From positions 1 through 35,116 of the forward strand of contig CALLKE010000226.1 of NCBI GenBank assembly GCA_938008555.1: DNA of 35,116 nt, in the 5' to 3' direction. The position numbers and the translations under genes are program-made. Every line of letters begins with the position of its first letter. The first letter of the stretch is position 1. Below, piece after piece: positions 1 through 8,109 of the stretch. The notes beneath the pieces are model-generated. The model did not search any database, was not told the DNA's origin, and saw only the letters and a list, made by a program, of their open reading frames with translations. This DNA is from an uncultured Pedobacter sp. (GTDB lineage Bacteria; Bacteroidota; Bacteroidia; Sphingobacteriales; Sphingobacteriaceae).

Positions 1-251
1 AGTAATCCAATAAAAATACTATTCTAATTTTTTACTCATTAAGTTGAAAAATTGTACTAAAAATAGGTCAGCTTGATATAAAAGAAATCTTCTGATTAAG
101 CTCAAGCAAACGCACTTTGGCCTTTCGGTGGCTAAAATATCATCGGGATTGGAGGCTTAGACTTGACGTTTGAAATAAGTGAATCAAGCTTAAAAGATAT
201 CATTGCTTTATTCGTTTCAATGAATGAAAGCAGGTACTAGAATAAAAGCTG
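1..251. other. Intergenic DNA, no recognisable gene
   Basis: I see no gene here. A short plus-strand frame ends with a stop at 238-240 (last residues roughly SLKDIIALFVSMNESRY) but has no convincing start or family. Since the next 340 bases are a decayed oxidoreductase gene, this stretch may also be gene debris. Confidence 0.4.
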
Positions 252-587
252 ATGGATTTAAAATTAAAAGACAAAACTGCTTTACATGTCATTAGTCGTG
301 GTTTAGTAGAGCTAACAAAAGGCTCAAATGTGACGGACAATACAATCATGCCTGGCCTTACTTATTCAGAGCGGCGTTATTCGATATAGTTAGCAATTAG
401 CCAAAGTAAAAGGAAGCACTGCTCAAGAGAATTTCTTTAAAACGATAGTTCTCTAATCCCTTATTCAAAGATTGATCTCGGTGGAAGAAGTCGCCAATTT
501 TGTTAGTTATGTTTCAAGGCCACTTGCATCAGCGACCAATGATGCTTCGTTATGCTTAGAGGTGGGGGCGTTAAGACCGTTTTATAA
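252..587 (+). pseudogene. Decayed short-chain dehydrogenase/reductase (SDR) gene
   Basis: The frame opens at ATG 252 with MDLKLKDKTAL, a typical SDR N-terminus. It then jumps directly to SRGLVELTKGSNVT and a PGLTYSE-like stretch, which in intact SDRs lie after the YxxxK catalytic motif. The Gly-rich NAD(P) motif and active site are therefore deleted. A second frame from about 400 reads KGSTAQENFFKTI, a stop (TAA 454-456), then SLIQRLISVEEVANFVSYV and PLASATNDASL, the usual SDR C-terminal region. A further shift near 560 restores GGGVKTVL and the stop at 585-587. So there is one internal deletion, two frameshifts and one in-frame stop, and it cannot encode an active enzyme. Family assignment rests on recognised SDR C-terminal motifs. 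Confidence 0.75.
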
Positions 588-590
588 AAA

Positions 591-794
591 TTGTGTTCAT
601 TTTTTAACCCTAAAAATAATTCAAAACTGGAAAAGTCAGAAAAATTAAACTTAGAGGACGTACATGAAGTATCCTCTGAAGAAATGAGAAACTATAATTG
701 TGGTGAAGTAGCAGTTACTACTATCATTTGTTTGGGAATTTGGGTCCTTGCGCCCTTTGCGCTTGCTCTGCTTGATAAAACTAAAAAAGGCTGA
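591..794 (+). CDS. Small hypothetical single-pass membrane protein (uncertain)
   Basis: This 67-residue frame would start at TTG, three bases after the SDR pseudogene stop. A shorter version could start at ATG 684. Residues 1-35 are charged and polar. Residues about 40-61 form one hydrophobic segment (VAVTTIICLGIWVLAPFALALL), followed by a lysine-rich tail that would stay cytoplasmic. I recognise no family. The hairpin at 812-844 gives it a plausible transcription end, but there is no clear promoter and no Shine-Dalgarno sequence. It could be a real small membrane protein or an open frame in decaying DNA. Confidence 0.35.
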   Translation: MCSFFNPKNNSKLEKSEKLNLEDVHEVSSEEMRNYNCGEVAVTTIICLGIWVLAPFALALLDKTKKG

Positions 795-811
795 CCGATT
801 GAAGTAAAAAC

Positions 812-844
812 AAAAGAGACTGTCCTGATGAGACGGCCTCTTTT
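812..844 (+). terminator. Intrinsic terminator hairpin, probably bidirectional
   Basis: Arms AAAAGAG and CTCTTTT enclose an A/C mismatch, then CTGTC pairs with GACGG (one G-T) around the loop CTGATGA. A T-run follows on the plus strand and, by symmetry, on the minus strand. It lies after the small ORF and 113 bases past the end of the minus-strand thioesterase gene. Confidence 0.7.
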
Positions 845-956
845 ATTTTAAAAACTAAATGACTTTTATCTTCTCCATCAAAATCAAGCAATTATTACCT
901 ACACAAGCAACAAGAGTTATCTAGATTCTAGCTAGAGCCCACTCATCCGATATCTT

Positions 957-1487
957 TTACTCCGTATCCTTAAAAAATAAAGCCTTAAGCTCCGTAGCAT
1001 CATCAGCCTTCATCTTTCCAGCTAAAATCAAACGTAATTGCCGACGACGTAAAGCCCCATCATACAATTTCATTTCGTCCTCTGTTTCAGGTACAGCTTC
1101 AGGAACTGGGATTGTTTTTCCATTTTGATCTAAAGCCACAAACGTGTAATAAGCCTCATTTGATTTTACACGAATGTTGGACGGAATATTTTCAGCCCAC
1201 ACATCCAAGCGCACTTCTACTGAACTATGAAAAGCACGAGTTACTTTTGCATGTATCGTGATCACATCCCCCAGTTTGATGGGGCGCTTAAAAGACACAT
1301 TATCAACAGAGGCAGTTACTACGATACGATTACAATGTTTTTGGGCAGCAATCGCAGCTGCTATATCCATCCAGTGGAGCAAACGTCCTCCCATCAAGTT
1401 ATTCAACGTATTGGTATCATTTGGCAGCACAAGCTCATTCATGACAATGAATGACTCCGTAACAGACTTTTTGTTTAGATCAGTCAT
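957..1487 (-). CDS. Acyl-CoA thioesterase, hotdog fold (YciA/ACOT type)
   Basis: The 176-residue protein should hydrolyse acyl-CoA thioesters in the cytoplasm. The hotdog core is visible: residues 30-41 read NLMGGRLLHWMD, the conserved N...GG.....D segment of this family, and 59-72 read ASVDNVSFKRPIKL, the second strand-helix signature. A charged helical tail (about 133-176) follows, as in ACOT-type enzymes. The ATG at 1487 abuts a Bacteroidota -7 element at 1494-1501, so the mRNA may be nearly leaderless. The T9SS plug gene lies 42 bases upstream on the same strand. The chain length of the substrate cannot be judged from sequence. Confidence 0.88.
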   Translation of the reverse strand: MTDLNKKSVTESFIVMNELVLPNDTNTLNNLMGGRLLHWMDIAAAIAAQKHCNRIVVTASVDNVSFKRPIKLGDVITIHAKVTRAFHSSVEVRLDVWAENIPSNIRVKSNEAYYTFVALDQNGKTIPVPEAVPETEDEMKLYDGALRRRQLRLILAGKMKADDATELKALFFKDTE

Positions 1488-1493
1488 ATATTA

Positions 1494-1501
1494 CAAATAT
1501 A
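1494..1501 (-). promoter_or_regulatory. Promoter -7 element (TATATTTG) for the thioesterase gene
   Basis: On the minus strand it reads TATATTTG, matching the Bacteroidota -7 consensus TAnnTTTG. No clear -33 TTTG is seen. Transcription would begin within a few bases of the ATG at 1487. Confidence 0.5.
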
Positions 1502-1529
1502 TGATTTTAATCAATTTATAATTTATGTC

Positions 1530-2831
1530 TCATTTTCTAAACGAATTAGCAGTATTAAAACCCACCAATTCATCCCAACGCGAACCCAATCTTCTGTAGT
1601 AAACAAATATTTGGTAGTTGTTTTCTGTTTCAAAATAAGTTCCATCAAATACACTATTATTCTCCACCTTATTATTGTCGACCCAAACATAGTGGTAATC
1701 ATAAAGCCCTTGCTTTAGCAGTAATGAGGCCTGATATTGTCTCGAAACAACATCATATACCATTTTACTTTCATCATCTATCCGATAACTATTAAAAGCA
1801 CCAACAAGATAGACATCTCCACTATCTGAAGGCCGATTGCCATAAAAAGAGAAATGAACATTCACATAATCACCATCTATACGAGGATCCTCTCCCTCTT
1901 GATTACGTATGAAGAACTCCCCATCTTCATCATAATCAAACGTATAATTATCATGTGGCAATGGTTTATCCTTAACTAATACCACAGTATTGGAAGTACT
2001 ATCTCGAGATATCGTTGCCACGTGCTCTGATTGAAAACGTAAACTTCGAGTATCAAATCGCCGAAACTCATTTCCCCCTTCAAAATCAAGGGTGCTTAAG
2101 TCTGCATACATCAACTTATCTGGCTCAAAAAAATTGGGCTGAGCGGTTTGGGCCATATCATATCGTCCATTTTGAAGTACCCATATTTTGATATCGAGAT
2201 ATGGATTTTGAACAGGAATTTGCGGGTAGTTCAACGTCAAATTAAGTTTTTGTCTCCTATCCCGTTCTGCTATTTGATTCGTAGGAGCAAATTCTGCTAA
2301 TATGCCCACTTGATTATCAACAATGTAAAACCGTCTTGTCAACAACAACTTATTCTGATTTCCATCCTCATAAATTTTCATCAGATAATTTCCAGAGATC
2401 TTGGGTTTTACTGTTGAGGTTGGAAAGTGTAGTTCGTAATGTGTGTATTTCTGAAGTGTATTAAAAGAATAACTATAATTCATTAATCGATCCTCTGTGA
2501 AACTTTCTAAATATTCCAACGGCAATAAATGGCTATTATTCCAGTCTTTATCACAATGTTCAACCGTATAATAAAGATTACGATATCCCCCAGCCCGCAA
2601 ATCATCAAATGCTAAAAGGAGTTTCTCATCACTTCCTAGTGTATATACAGGCATAGAGTGTTCTTTTGCCAAATTGTATAATTCTACAGTTTTAATTTCT
2701 GGCAAATAGCTATAATCAATATACTGTACTTGTTGATCTGGGGTTTCTTCTTTAGGGTGCTCTTTCTTTTTTTGAGCGAAACCAGCTGTGAGAATAAAAA
2801 AAAATGCGGGAAGTAGCAGTGCGTGTTTCAT
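1530..2831 (-). CDS. Type IX secretion system plug protein family (DUF5103)
   Basis: The 433-residue exported protein has a Sec signal peptide at residues 1-20 (hydrophobic core LLLPAFFFILTAGFAQ), then a lysine-rich stretch. The mature part matches the DUF5103 layout: YLPEIKTVELY near 42-52, a first beta domain with LYYTVEHCDKDWNNS, and a second beta domain near 325-425 with NVHFSFYGNRPSDSGDVYLVGAFNSY and a C-terminal VWVDNN..FDGTYFETENNY segment. In the Flavobacterium type IX system, a member of this family plugs the SprA translocon when PorV is absent. That role is inferred here from family membership. It lies downstream of the ABC-F gene, separated by a strong terminator. Confidence 0.8.
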   Translation of the reverse strand: MKHALLLPAFFFILTAGFAQKKKEHPKEETPDQQVQYIDYSYLPEIKTVELYNLAKEHSMPVYTLGSDEKLLLAFDDLRAGGYRNLYYTVEHCDKDWNNSHLLPLEYLESFTEDRLMNYSYSFNTLQKYTHYELHFPTSTVKPKISGNYLMKIYEDGNQNKLLLTRRFYIVDNQVGILAEFAPTNQIAERDRRQKLNLTLNYPQIPVQNPYLDIKIWVLQNGRYDMAQTAQPNFFEPDKLMYADLSTLDFEGGNEFRRFDTRSLRFQSEHVATISRDSTSNTVVLVKDKPLPHDNYTFDYDEDGEFFIRNQEGEDPRIDGDYVNVHFSFYGNRPSDSGDVYLVGAFNSYRIDDESKMVYDVVSRQYQASLLLKQGLYDYHYVWVDNNKVENNSVFDGTYFETENNYQIFVYYRRLGSRWDELVGFNTANSFRK

Positions 2832-2851
2832 AGATTCTTGTAGTAGTACCT

Positions 2852-2888
2852 AAAAAATGAGTACCTAGTTTTAGATAAACTAGGTACT
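2852..2888 (-). terminator. Intrinsic terminator of the ABC-F gene
   Basis: A perfect 12-bp inverted repeat, AGTACCTAGTTT (2860-2871) and AAACTAGGTACT (2877-2888), has a 5-base loop. On the minus strand it is followed by a run of six T (2857-2852). Confidence 0.9.
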
Positions 2889-2909
2889 ATACCGCCCAAA
2901 TTTATTCTT

Positions 2910-4820
2910 TTATTTTTCTTGCGCCATTATTTGTTCTACCAAACGCTCCCACTCTTGCTGTGCTTTCAACAAACGTGGGCTTAGCTGCTGATAAATACGA
3001 TTCGCCTCCGAAAGTTTTTCTGGATTGCTATAAACTTCTTCTTTGGCAAGCTCTGCTTCTGCAGATTTAACACTTAGTTCGAGTTCGGCAATTTCTTTTT
3101 CAAGTTTTTCGAGCGCTTGATTCAGCTTTTTAAGCTCCTTACTTTTGTCCTCTGAAACGATTTTAGGTTTTGATTCTTTTATTTCTACTTTCTTTACGGG
3201 CCCTTCTTTTTTTGCAGGAACAACTCGTTTAGACTGCCATTCCTCATATTCGGCATAAGTCCCTGGATACTCTTTTATTTCTTGATCTTCAATGAACCAA
3301 ATTTTATTAGCCACATTATCCAACAAATATCGATCGTGTGATACTACAATAAATGTTCCTTCAAATTGATCTAGTGCTTGTATCAAAATATTAACGGAAG
3401 CAATATCTAAGTGGTTGGTTGGCTCATCCAGAACTAAAAAATTAGCGTCTGCTGTCAATGCCTTAGCCAAGGCTACTCGTGATTTTTCTCCTCCAGATAA
3501 TACCTTAATTTTTTTAAAGGCATCATCTCCTGTAAACAAAAAGCATCCCAAAATAGATCGCAATTCTGTCTCAGTATGCTTAGGTGCAAAAGCCTGAAGT
3601 TCACGAATAATCTCATTGTCCAGATGAAGTGCTTCGAGCTGATGTTGTGCAAAAAAGGTTTGTGTCACATTATGCCCAGTTTCAGACGTGCCTTCAAAGT
3701 TTTTATCTGCGCCAGCAATGATTCGTAGAAGTGTAGATTTTCCTCTACCATTAGCTCCGATTAAAGCGATTTTATCTCCTTTTTCAATCGTTGCTGTTGC
3801 ATTTTTTAAAATAGGAACACCGGGATATGATTTACTCACATTCTCGATACGAATCACATGGCGTCCCGATTGCTTACTAAATTTGAAACTAAAGTTAACG
3901 GATGGATTATCGTCATCCACGTCATCCACTCGCTCCATCTTTTCGAGTGCTTTTATACGTGATTGAGCCATTTTAGCTTTACTCGCTTTTGCCCTAAAAC
4001 GCTCAATTAATCGTTCTTCTTGACGAATTTTAGCTTGCTGGTTTTTATACTGACCGCTTTGTATTTCTTCTCGTAAACTTTTTTCTTCGATATAAAAACT
4101 ATAGTTACCAGCATATGGAATTAGCTTCCCTTTCCTAGACTCCACAATTTTTTTCACCACACGATCCAGGAAATACCGATCATGTGACACAATCACAATC
4201 GCCCCCTCAAAAGCTTGCAAATAGGCTTCTAACCACTTAATAGATGGAAGATCCAAGTGATTGGTTGGCTCATCCAGCAATAAAATATCAGGGCTTTGTA
4301 ACAAGATGCGTGCAAGCATCACCCGCATTCGCCAACCTCCGGAAAACTCTGAAAGTGTTCGATGCGTATCTGCCTCACTAAAACCTAAACCTGCCATAAT
4401 CTCATGAGCACGATATTCAATATTGTACCCATCTAATGCTTCAAACTCATGTTGGCGGTCACTCAGTTTATTTAGTAACTCATCTGAATAATCTGTTTCT
4501 AGCTTTTTTAGAAGTTCCTCTATTTCGGTATGCAGTTGATTTTGGCGCTCAAAAGCCTCCATTGCCACATGCAATATACTTTTATCAGATTGATACGATA
4601 AGAGGTCTTGATTAAGATAGCCTATTTTGAGGTCCTTAGCCATCGAAATGGTACCACTCGTGGGGGCGTATTCACCAACAATAATTTTAAGGAGTGTTGT
4701 TTTTCCTGTTCCGTTAGCACCAATTAATCCAATTTTCTCTCCAGGTTTAATATGCCAGTTCGCTTCATCATATAATGCTCTTGCACCGATCTCGAACGTG
4801 AGGTTGTTTATAGCAATCAT
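2910..4820 (-). CDS. ABC-F family ATPase (ribosome-associated, Uup/YdiF-like)
   Basis: This 636-residue soluble protein has two ABC cassettes and no membrane domain, the ABC-F arrangement. Cassette 1 has Walker A GANGTGKT (34-41), signature SEFSGGW (157-163) and LLLDEPTNHLD (180-190). Cassette 2 has GANGRGKST (355-363), LSGGE (441-445) and LVLDEPTNHLD (462-472). The linker at about 240-300 is charged and helical, like the P-site tRNA interaction motif. The C-terminus (about 555-636) is a predicted coiled coil. ABC-F proteins act on the ribosome in translation or antibiotic protection. The general Uup/YdiF type is more likely than a resistance factor, because the neighbours are housekeeping genes. 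A -7 element directly precedes the ATG. Confidence 0.92.
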   Translation of the reverse strand: MIAINNLTFEIGARALYDEANWHIKPGEKIGLIGANGTGKTTLLKIIVGEYAPTSGTISMAKDLKIGYLNQDLLSYQSDKSILHVAMEAFERQNQLHTEIEELLKKLETDYSDELLNKLSDRQHEFEALDGYNIEYRAHEIMAGLGFSEADTHRTLSEFSGGWRMRVMLARILLQSPDILLLDEPTNHLDLPSIKWLEAYLQAFEGAIVIVSHDRYFLDRVVKKIVESRKGKLIPYAGNYSFYIEEKSLREEIQSGQYKNQQAKIRQEERLIERFRAKASKAKMAQSRIKALEKMERVDDVDDDNPSVNFSFKFSKQSGRHVIRIENVSKSYPGVPILKNATATIEKGDKIALIGANGRGKSTLLRIIAGADKNFEGTSETGHNVTQTFFAQHQLEALHLDNEIIRELQAFAPKHTETELRSILGCFLFTGDDAFKKIKVLSGGEKSRVALAKALTADANFLVLDEPTNHLDIASVNILIQALDQFEGTFIVVSHDRYLLDNVANKIWFIEDQEIKEYPGTYAEYEEWQSKRVVPAKKEGPVKKVEIKESKPKIVSEDKSKELKKLNQALEKLEKEIAELELSVKSAEAELAKEEVYSNPEKLSEANRIYQQLSPRLLKAQQEWERLVEQIMAQEK

Positions 4821-4827
4821 TTGAGTG

Positions 4828-4835
4828 CAAAAGTA
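4828..4835 (-). promoter_or_regulatory. Promoter -7 element (TACTTTTG) for the ABC-F gene
   Basis: The minus strand reads TACTTTTG, a full match to TAnnTTTG, ending 7 bases before the ATG at 4820. The transcript should therefore have almost no leader. No good -33 element is seen. Confidence 0.6.
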
Positions 4836-4912
4836 AGAAAACGATTAGCTATTTCCTGGTATCCTCAAAACACCTTATTACTAGATCTTATCACAGGAAG
4901 ATTTTTTTGAAT

Positions 4913-5536
4913 TTAGAGTATGCCTTTTTTAATCATGTCTTGTGTGATGACCTTGCAAAATTTAGCGCTAATACCTAAGCTATTGGAATCGAACGACTCG
5001 CTAGTTGATGTATACAACAGTTGATTTCCTCCTGACTTCTTAATATCATAAAGAGCTGTTTCATAAAACACACGATAATCTGCTTCAATATAGCCTGGAG
5101 TTTCTCGAGGTGCATAATAATAGTGGTGAAAGTGATAATACCCCCCATATCCACCAAAAGGGACATAATAAACAGTGCCTGGGATATAATTGGTTACTTG
5201 CTCACCCGTACAAACAACGCTCAAAATTGCATCATAGCCCATAGCTATGATTGCTTCATTAAAGCTTTTTTCGTCCTTGTAACTGCTTGTATCACGTAAA
5301 CGACTGCCTGCAGGATCTGCTGTATATCCTAAATTTCTAAGAGACTGTACCAGCATATCCTCTCCAACAAGCTTATTCGTCAATCGCTTGGCATGAACTA
5401 CAACTAGAATCTTTTTTCCGGTCTGACGAAATACCGACTCTTGCCTCCAACTAGACATCAATTGGATAGAACTACAAGCATTCATAAGAATGGCGAGAAA
5501 TAAAAGAGCGGCTATTGCTAAATTTTGCTTCTTCAT
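4913..5536 (-). CDS. Putative lipoprotein of unknown function
   Basis: The 207-residue protein has a lipoprotein signal: MKKQ, a hydrophobic core, and lipobox LMNA|C with Cys21, followed by SS. It would be exported and lipid-anchored. The mature part has a beta-alpha pattern (KKILVVVHAKRLTNKLVGEDMLVQSL, about 41-66; AIIAMGYDAILSVV, about 95-108), resembling small outer-membrane lipoproteins of the DUF4136 kind. A Tyr/Gly/His-rich patch (about 120-140) interrupts it. I cannot assign a function. It has its own spacing from tsaC upstream (82 bases) and ABC-F downstream (92 bases), so it may be monocistronic. Confidence 0.7.
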   Translation of the reverse strand: MKKQNLAIAALLFLAILMNACSSIQLMSSWRQESVFRQTGKKILVVVHAKRLTNKLVGEDMLVQSLRNLGYTADPAGSRLRDTSSYKDEKSFNEAIIAMGYDAILSVVCTGEQVTNYIPGTVYYVPFGGYGGYYHFHHYYYAPRETPGYIEADYRVFYETALYDIKKSGGNQLLYTSTSESFDSNSLGISAKFCKVITQDMIKKGIL

Positions 5537-5618
5537 CCGAGAACATGTTAGAAGTTAAAAATGCAGCCTAACAAAAGACATACATTAAGTTATTAAAAAT
5601 AACTCATAAGAAAAATCA

Positions 5619-6182
5619 TTATTTTCTAATAAAAACAAAACGCCCATGTGCTTCCAGTTTCATGATTGTAGATGGCTTTCCGAAAGACTGTTTATCATCC
5701 GCAAGATGAACCACATGATCCACTCCTCTAATAATTTCCTCAGCAATATCATCAAATACAGCAGGAGAAGGGTGTCCACTTAAGTTTGCCGACGTAGATA
5801 CAATAGGCTTTCGAAATCGTTGAATCAGCTGTTGGCAAAACTGATGTTTTACAATCCGGATGCCCACACTTCCGTCTTCAGCAATTGTATTGGGGGCTAA
5901 ATTTTTAGCATCTGAATAGATAATTGTCAATGGGTTTTCTGCATATTCTATCAAATCATAAGCAATATCAGGTACATCACGTACATAGGATGGTAATTTA
6001 CTTTCATTATCAAGCAGAATAATCAGACTCTTACTTTCATCACGACCCTTTAGTTTAAAAATTCTGGATACAGCTTCTCCATTAGTCGCATCACAGCCAA
6101 TACCCCATATTGTGTCGGTAGGATACAGTATTAACCCTCCCTGTTTCAAAACTTCCAGGGCTTTATTTATTTCATCTTTCAT
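5619..6182 (-). CDS. tsaC: L-threonylcarbamoyladenylate synthase (Sua5/YciO/YrdC family)
   Basis: The 187-residue cytoplasmic enzyme should make threonylcarbamoyl-AMP from Thr, bicarbonate and ATP, the first step of the t6A37 tRNA modification. Family motifs are LYPTDTIWGIGCDA (19-32), the KGRDESKSLIILL segment (about 45-57), GSVGIRIV (about 104-111) and IVSTSANLSGHPSP (about 127-140). The length fits the short, YrdC-domain-only form; the C-terminal Sua5 domain is absent. Its start overlaps the end of the glycosyltransferase gene by 11 bases, so it is the third gene of a dapD-glycosyltransferase-tsaC operon. A YciO paralogue is possible but less likely. Confidence 0.88.
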   Translation of the reverse strand: MKDEINKALEVLKQGGLILYPTDTIWGIGCDATNGEAVSRIFKLKGRDESKSLIILLDNESKLPSYVRDVPDIAYDLIEYAENPLTIIYSDAKNLAPNTIAEDGSVGIRIVKHQFCQQLIQRFRKPIVSTSANLSGHPSPAVFDDIAEEIIRGVDHVVHLADDKQSFGKPSTIMKLEAHGRFVFIRK

Positions 6183-7170
6183 TCACAATAGCTACTAATC
6201 TTTCAGGTAAAATGGTGTATGCACACTTGAAATGCTTGAGTGGGCATTTTTTCCAGCCATGTATACCACAGGGCCGGCACTGGAGCTTTTCAGGAGTTTC
6301 TATCAGGATACTTTTATCCGATAGAGGTCCAAATCCAAAAGCAGGGACAGTCGAACAAAATATGGCTGTTACAGGCGCATTAGTCGCTGAGGCAAAATGT
6401 AAGGGAGCAGAATCGTTTACAAAATTCATATCTGCTTTACGCATCAAAGCTGCTGATTCTAGATAAGATAGTTTTCCACACCAATTTTTAGCCTTCTTAT
6501 TTCCAGAAGCCTCAATTAATTGATCAACCAATCCAGTATCTGTTTTAGCACCAATGAAATGAACATGGATATCCTGTGGTATTTTCTCTAAAAAAGTAAT
6601 CCAATGCGCGATGGGATATCGCTTGGTAAACCAAACTGATCCTGGAGCACAGCAAATGTAGGGTTGCTTAGCTAGATGGCTTACTTTTTCTTCATCTGCA
6701 GGCGAAGGATAAAGACGGGGTTGTGCGGACTGTTCATCTGTGATATCACGAATTAATTGTTGATTACGCCCCACCTCATGCAGTTTACCATCCGCCCGAA
6801 TACTGTGGGGCTTAACCATTCGAAAAAAAAAAGAAAGTGGATTCGTGGAAAATCCCCTCGTATTTTTCGCACCAACTAATAATGTTACCAGGCCTGAAGA
6901 GAAGAAACGCTGTACATTGATTACTTCATCATAAGCCTCTGATCGCAACTGAATAGCCAACTTGATCAGATTCCATATTTTATTTTTCTTCTTATCCCAC
7001 ACCCAAACTTTTTTGATAAAAGGATGCCCATCCAATAGGCTTTCATTCCCCTTTCGTACCAAAAAATCAATTTGATCATTGGGATAATATATATTTAGTT
7101 TTTCAGCTAATGCCGTAGCTAAAACAACATCTCCAATAAATGCAGTTTGTATGATTAAAAATTTCCGCAT
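6172..7170 (-). CDS. Glycosyltransferase family 9 (ADP-heptose:LPS heptosyltransferase-like)
   Basis: The 332-residue protein looks like a GT9 heptosyltransferase, which adds heptose to the LPS core at the cytoplasmic membrane face. The N-terminus reads FLIIQTAFIGDVVLATALAE (4-23), the family's first beta-alpha unit. The acceptor half has LVGAKNTRGF, and the donor half has APGSVWFTKRYPIAHW (about 175-190) and FVNDSAPLHFASATNAP (about 255-271), the nucleotide-sugar signature. The start ATG overlaps the dapD stop as TAATG, so translation is coupled. The sugar actually transferred is not known in this lineage. Confidence 0.87.
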   Translation of the reverse strand: MRKFLIIQTAFIGDVVLATALAEKLNIYYPNDQIDFLVRKGNESLLDGHPFIKKVWVWDKKKNKIWNLIKLAIQLRSEAYDEVINVQRFFSSGLVTLLVGAKNTRGFSTNPLSFFFRMVKPHSIRADGKLHEVGRNQQLIRDITDEQSAQPRLYPSPADEEKVSHLAKQPYICCAPGSVWFTKRYPIAHWITFLEKIPQDIHVHFIGAKTDTGLVDQLIEASGNKKAKNWCGKLSYLESAALMRKADMNFVNDSAPLHFASATNAPVTAIFCSTVPAFGFGPLSDKSILIETPEKLQCRPCGIHGWKKCPLKHFKCAYTILPERLVAIVNER

Positions 7171-7988
7171 TAAACCGCTACGTTATTCTCTCTTAATGCA
7201 TCGTTAAGAGAAGTTTTCTTATCTGTCGATTCTTTTCTTTGGCCAATAATTAAAGCGCAGGGGACTTGGTATTCACCTGCTGGAAATTTTTTAGAGTAAG
7301 ATCCAGGGATAACCACTGATCGACTTGGCACAATACCTTTGTACTCAACAGGTCTGTCTCCCGTTACATCAATGATTTTTGTAGAAGCTGTTAGCACCAC
7401 ATTAGCCCCTAAAACTGCTTCTTTCTCCACGTGAACACCCTCTACTACGATTGCTCTTGATCCAACAAAGCAGTTATCTTCAATAATCACTGGGGCTGAT
7501 TGTACGGGTTCTAAAACACCACCAATGCCAACCCCTCCACTCAGATGTACATGCTTCCCAATCTGTGCACATGAACCAACCGTAGCCCAAGTGTCAACCA
7601 TGGTACCTTCATCTACATACGCTCCAATATTCACGTAGGATGGCATCATGATAACGCCTTTACCCAGAAAAGAACCATAACGCGCAATTCCGTGCGGAAC
7701 AACTCGAACTCCTAGCTCTTTATAGTTCTTCTTTAACTTCATTTTATCATGAAATACAAAAGGACCTACTTCAATCACTTTCATTTCACGAATCGGGAAA
7801 TACATAACCACCGCTTTTTTAATCCAGTCATTGACATGCCATCGGCTACCAAAGGGTTCAGCAACACGTAATTCACCTTTATCTAAAAGCAAAATCACCT
7901 GCTCAATGGCACTTTGATAATCTTTATAATGAATCAAATTTTGATCTTCCCAAGCATCTTCTATTTGTTTTTTTAATTCGGCAATCAT
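7170..7988 (-). CDS. dapD: 2,3,4,5-tetrahydropyridine-2,6-dicarboxylate N-succinyltransferase
   Basis: The 272-residue enzyme transfers succinyl from succinyl-CoA to tetrahydrodipicolinate in the lysine and meso-diaminopimelate pathway, supplying peptidoglycan and protein synthesis. The helical N-terminal domain (about 1-100) is followed by a left-handed beta-helix with hexapeptide repeats (about 105-215; YVNIGAYVDEGTMVDTWATVGSCAQIG). Conserved GGVLEPVQSAPVIIEDNCFVGSRA and the C-terminal lid are present. Length equals the family norm of about 270. It is the first gene of the operon with the glycosyltransferase and tsaC genes. Confidence 0.95.
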   Translation of the reverse strand: MIAELKKQIEDAWEDQNLIHYKDYQSAIEQVILLLDKGELRVAEPFGSRWHVNDWIKKAVVMYFPIREMKVIEVGPFVFHDKMKLKKNYKELGVRVVPHGIARYGSFLGKGVIMMPSYVNIGAYVDEGTMVDTWATVGSCAQIGKHVHLSGGVGIGGVLEPVQSAPVIIEDNCFVGSRAIVVEGVHVEKEAVLGANVVLTASTKIIDVTGDRPVEYKGIVPSRSVVIPGSYSKKFPAGEYQVPCALIIGQRKESTDKKTSLNDALRENNVAV

Positions 7989-8109
7989 GCTATATTATTT
8001 TTTGGATAAAAGTAGATGATTTTTTTTGCTTTGAATATGGGCTTCTGCAAACGATGGAAACGCATAACCTTTCTACAAAAAATTTCTTTCGGCTAAACCC
8101 TTCATTGAA

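Noticed and set aside
5585..5605. Short AGTTATT/AATAACT hairpin after tsaC as terminator
   Set aside because: The 7-bp AT-only stem is weak and lacks a T-run in the minus direction.
8007..8014. TACTTTTA as dapD promoter
   Set aside because: It departs from the -7 consensus at the last base and no -33 element is clear, so it is not listed as a feature.
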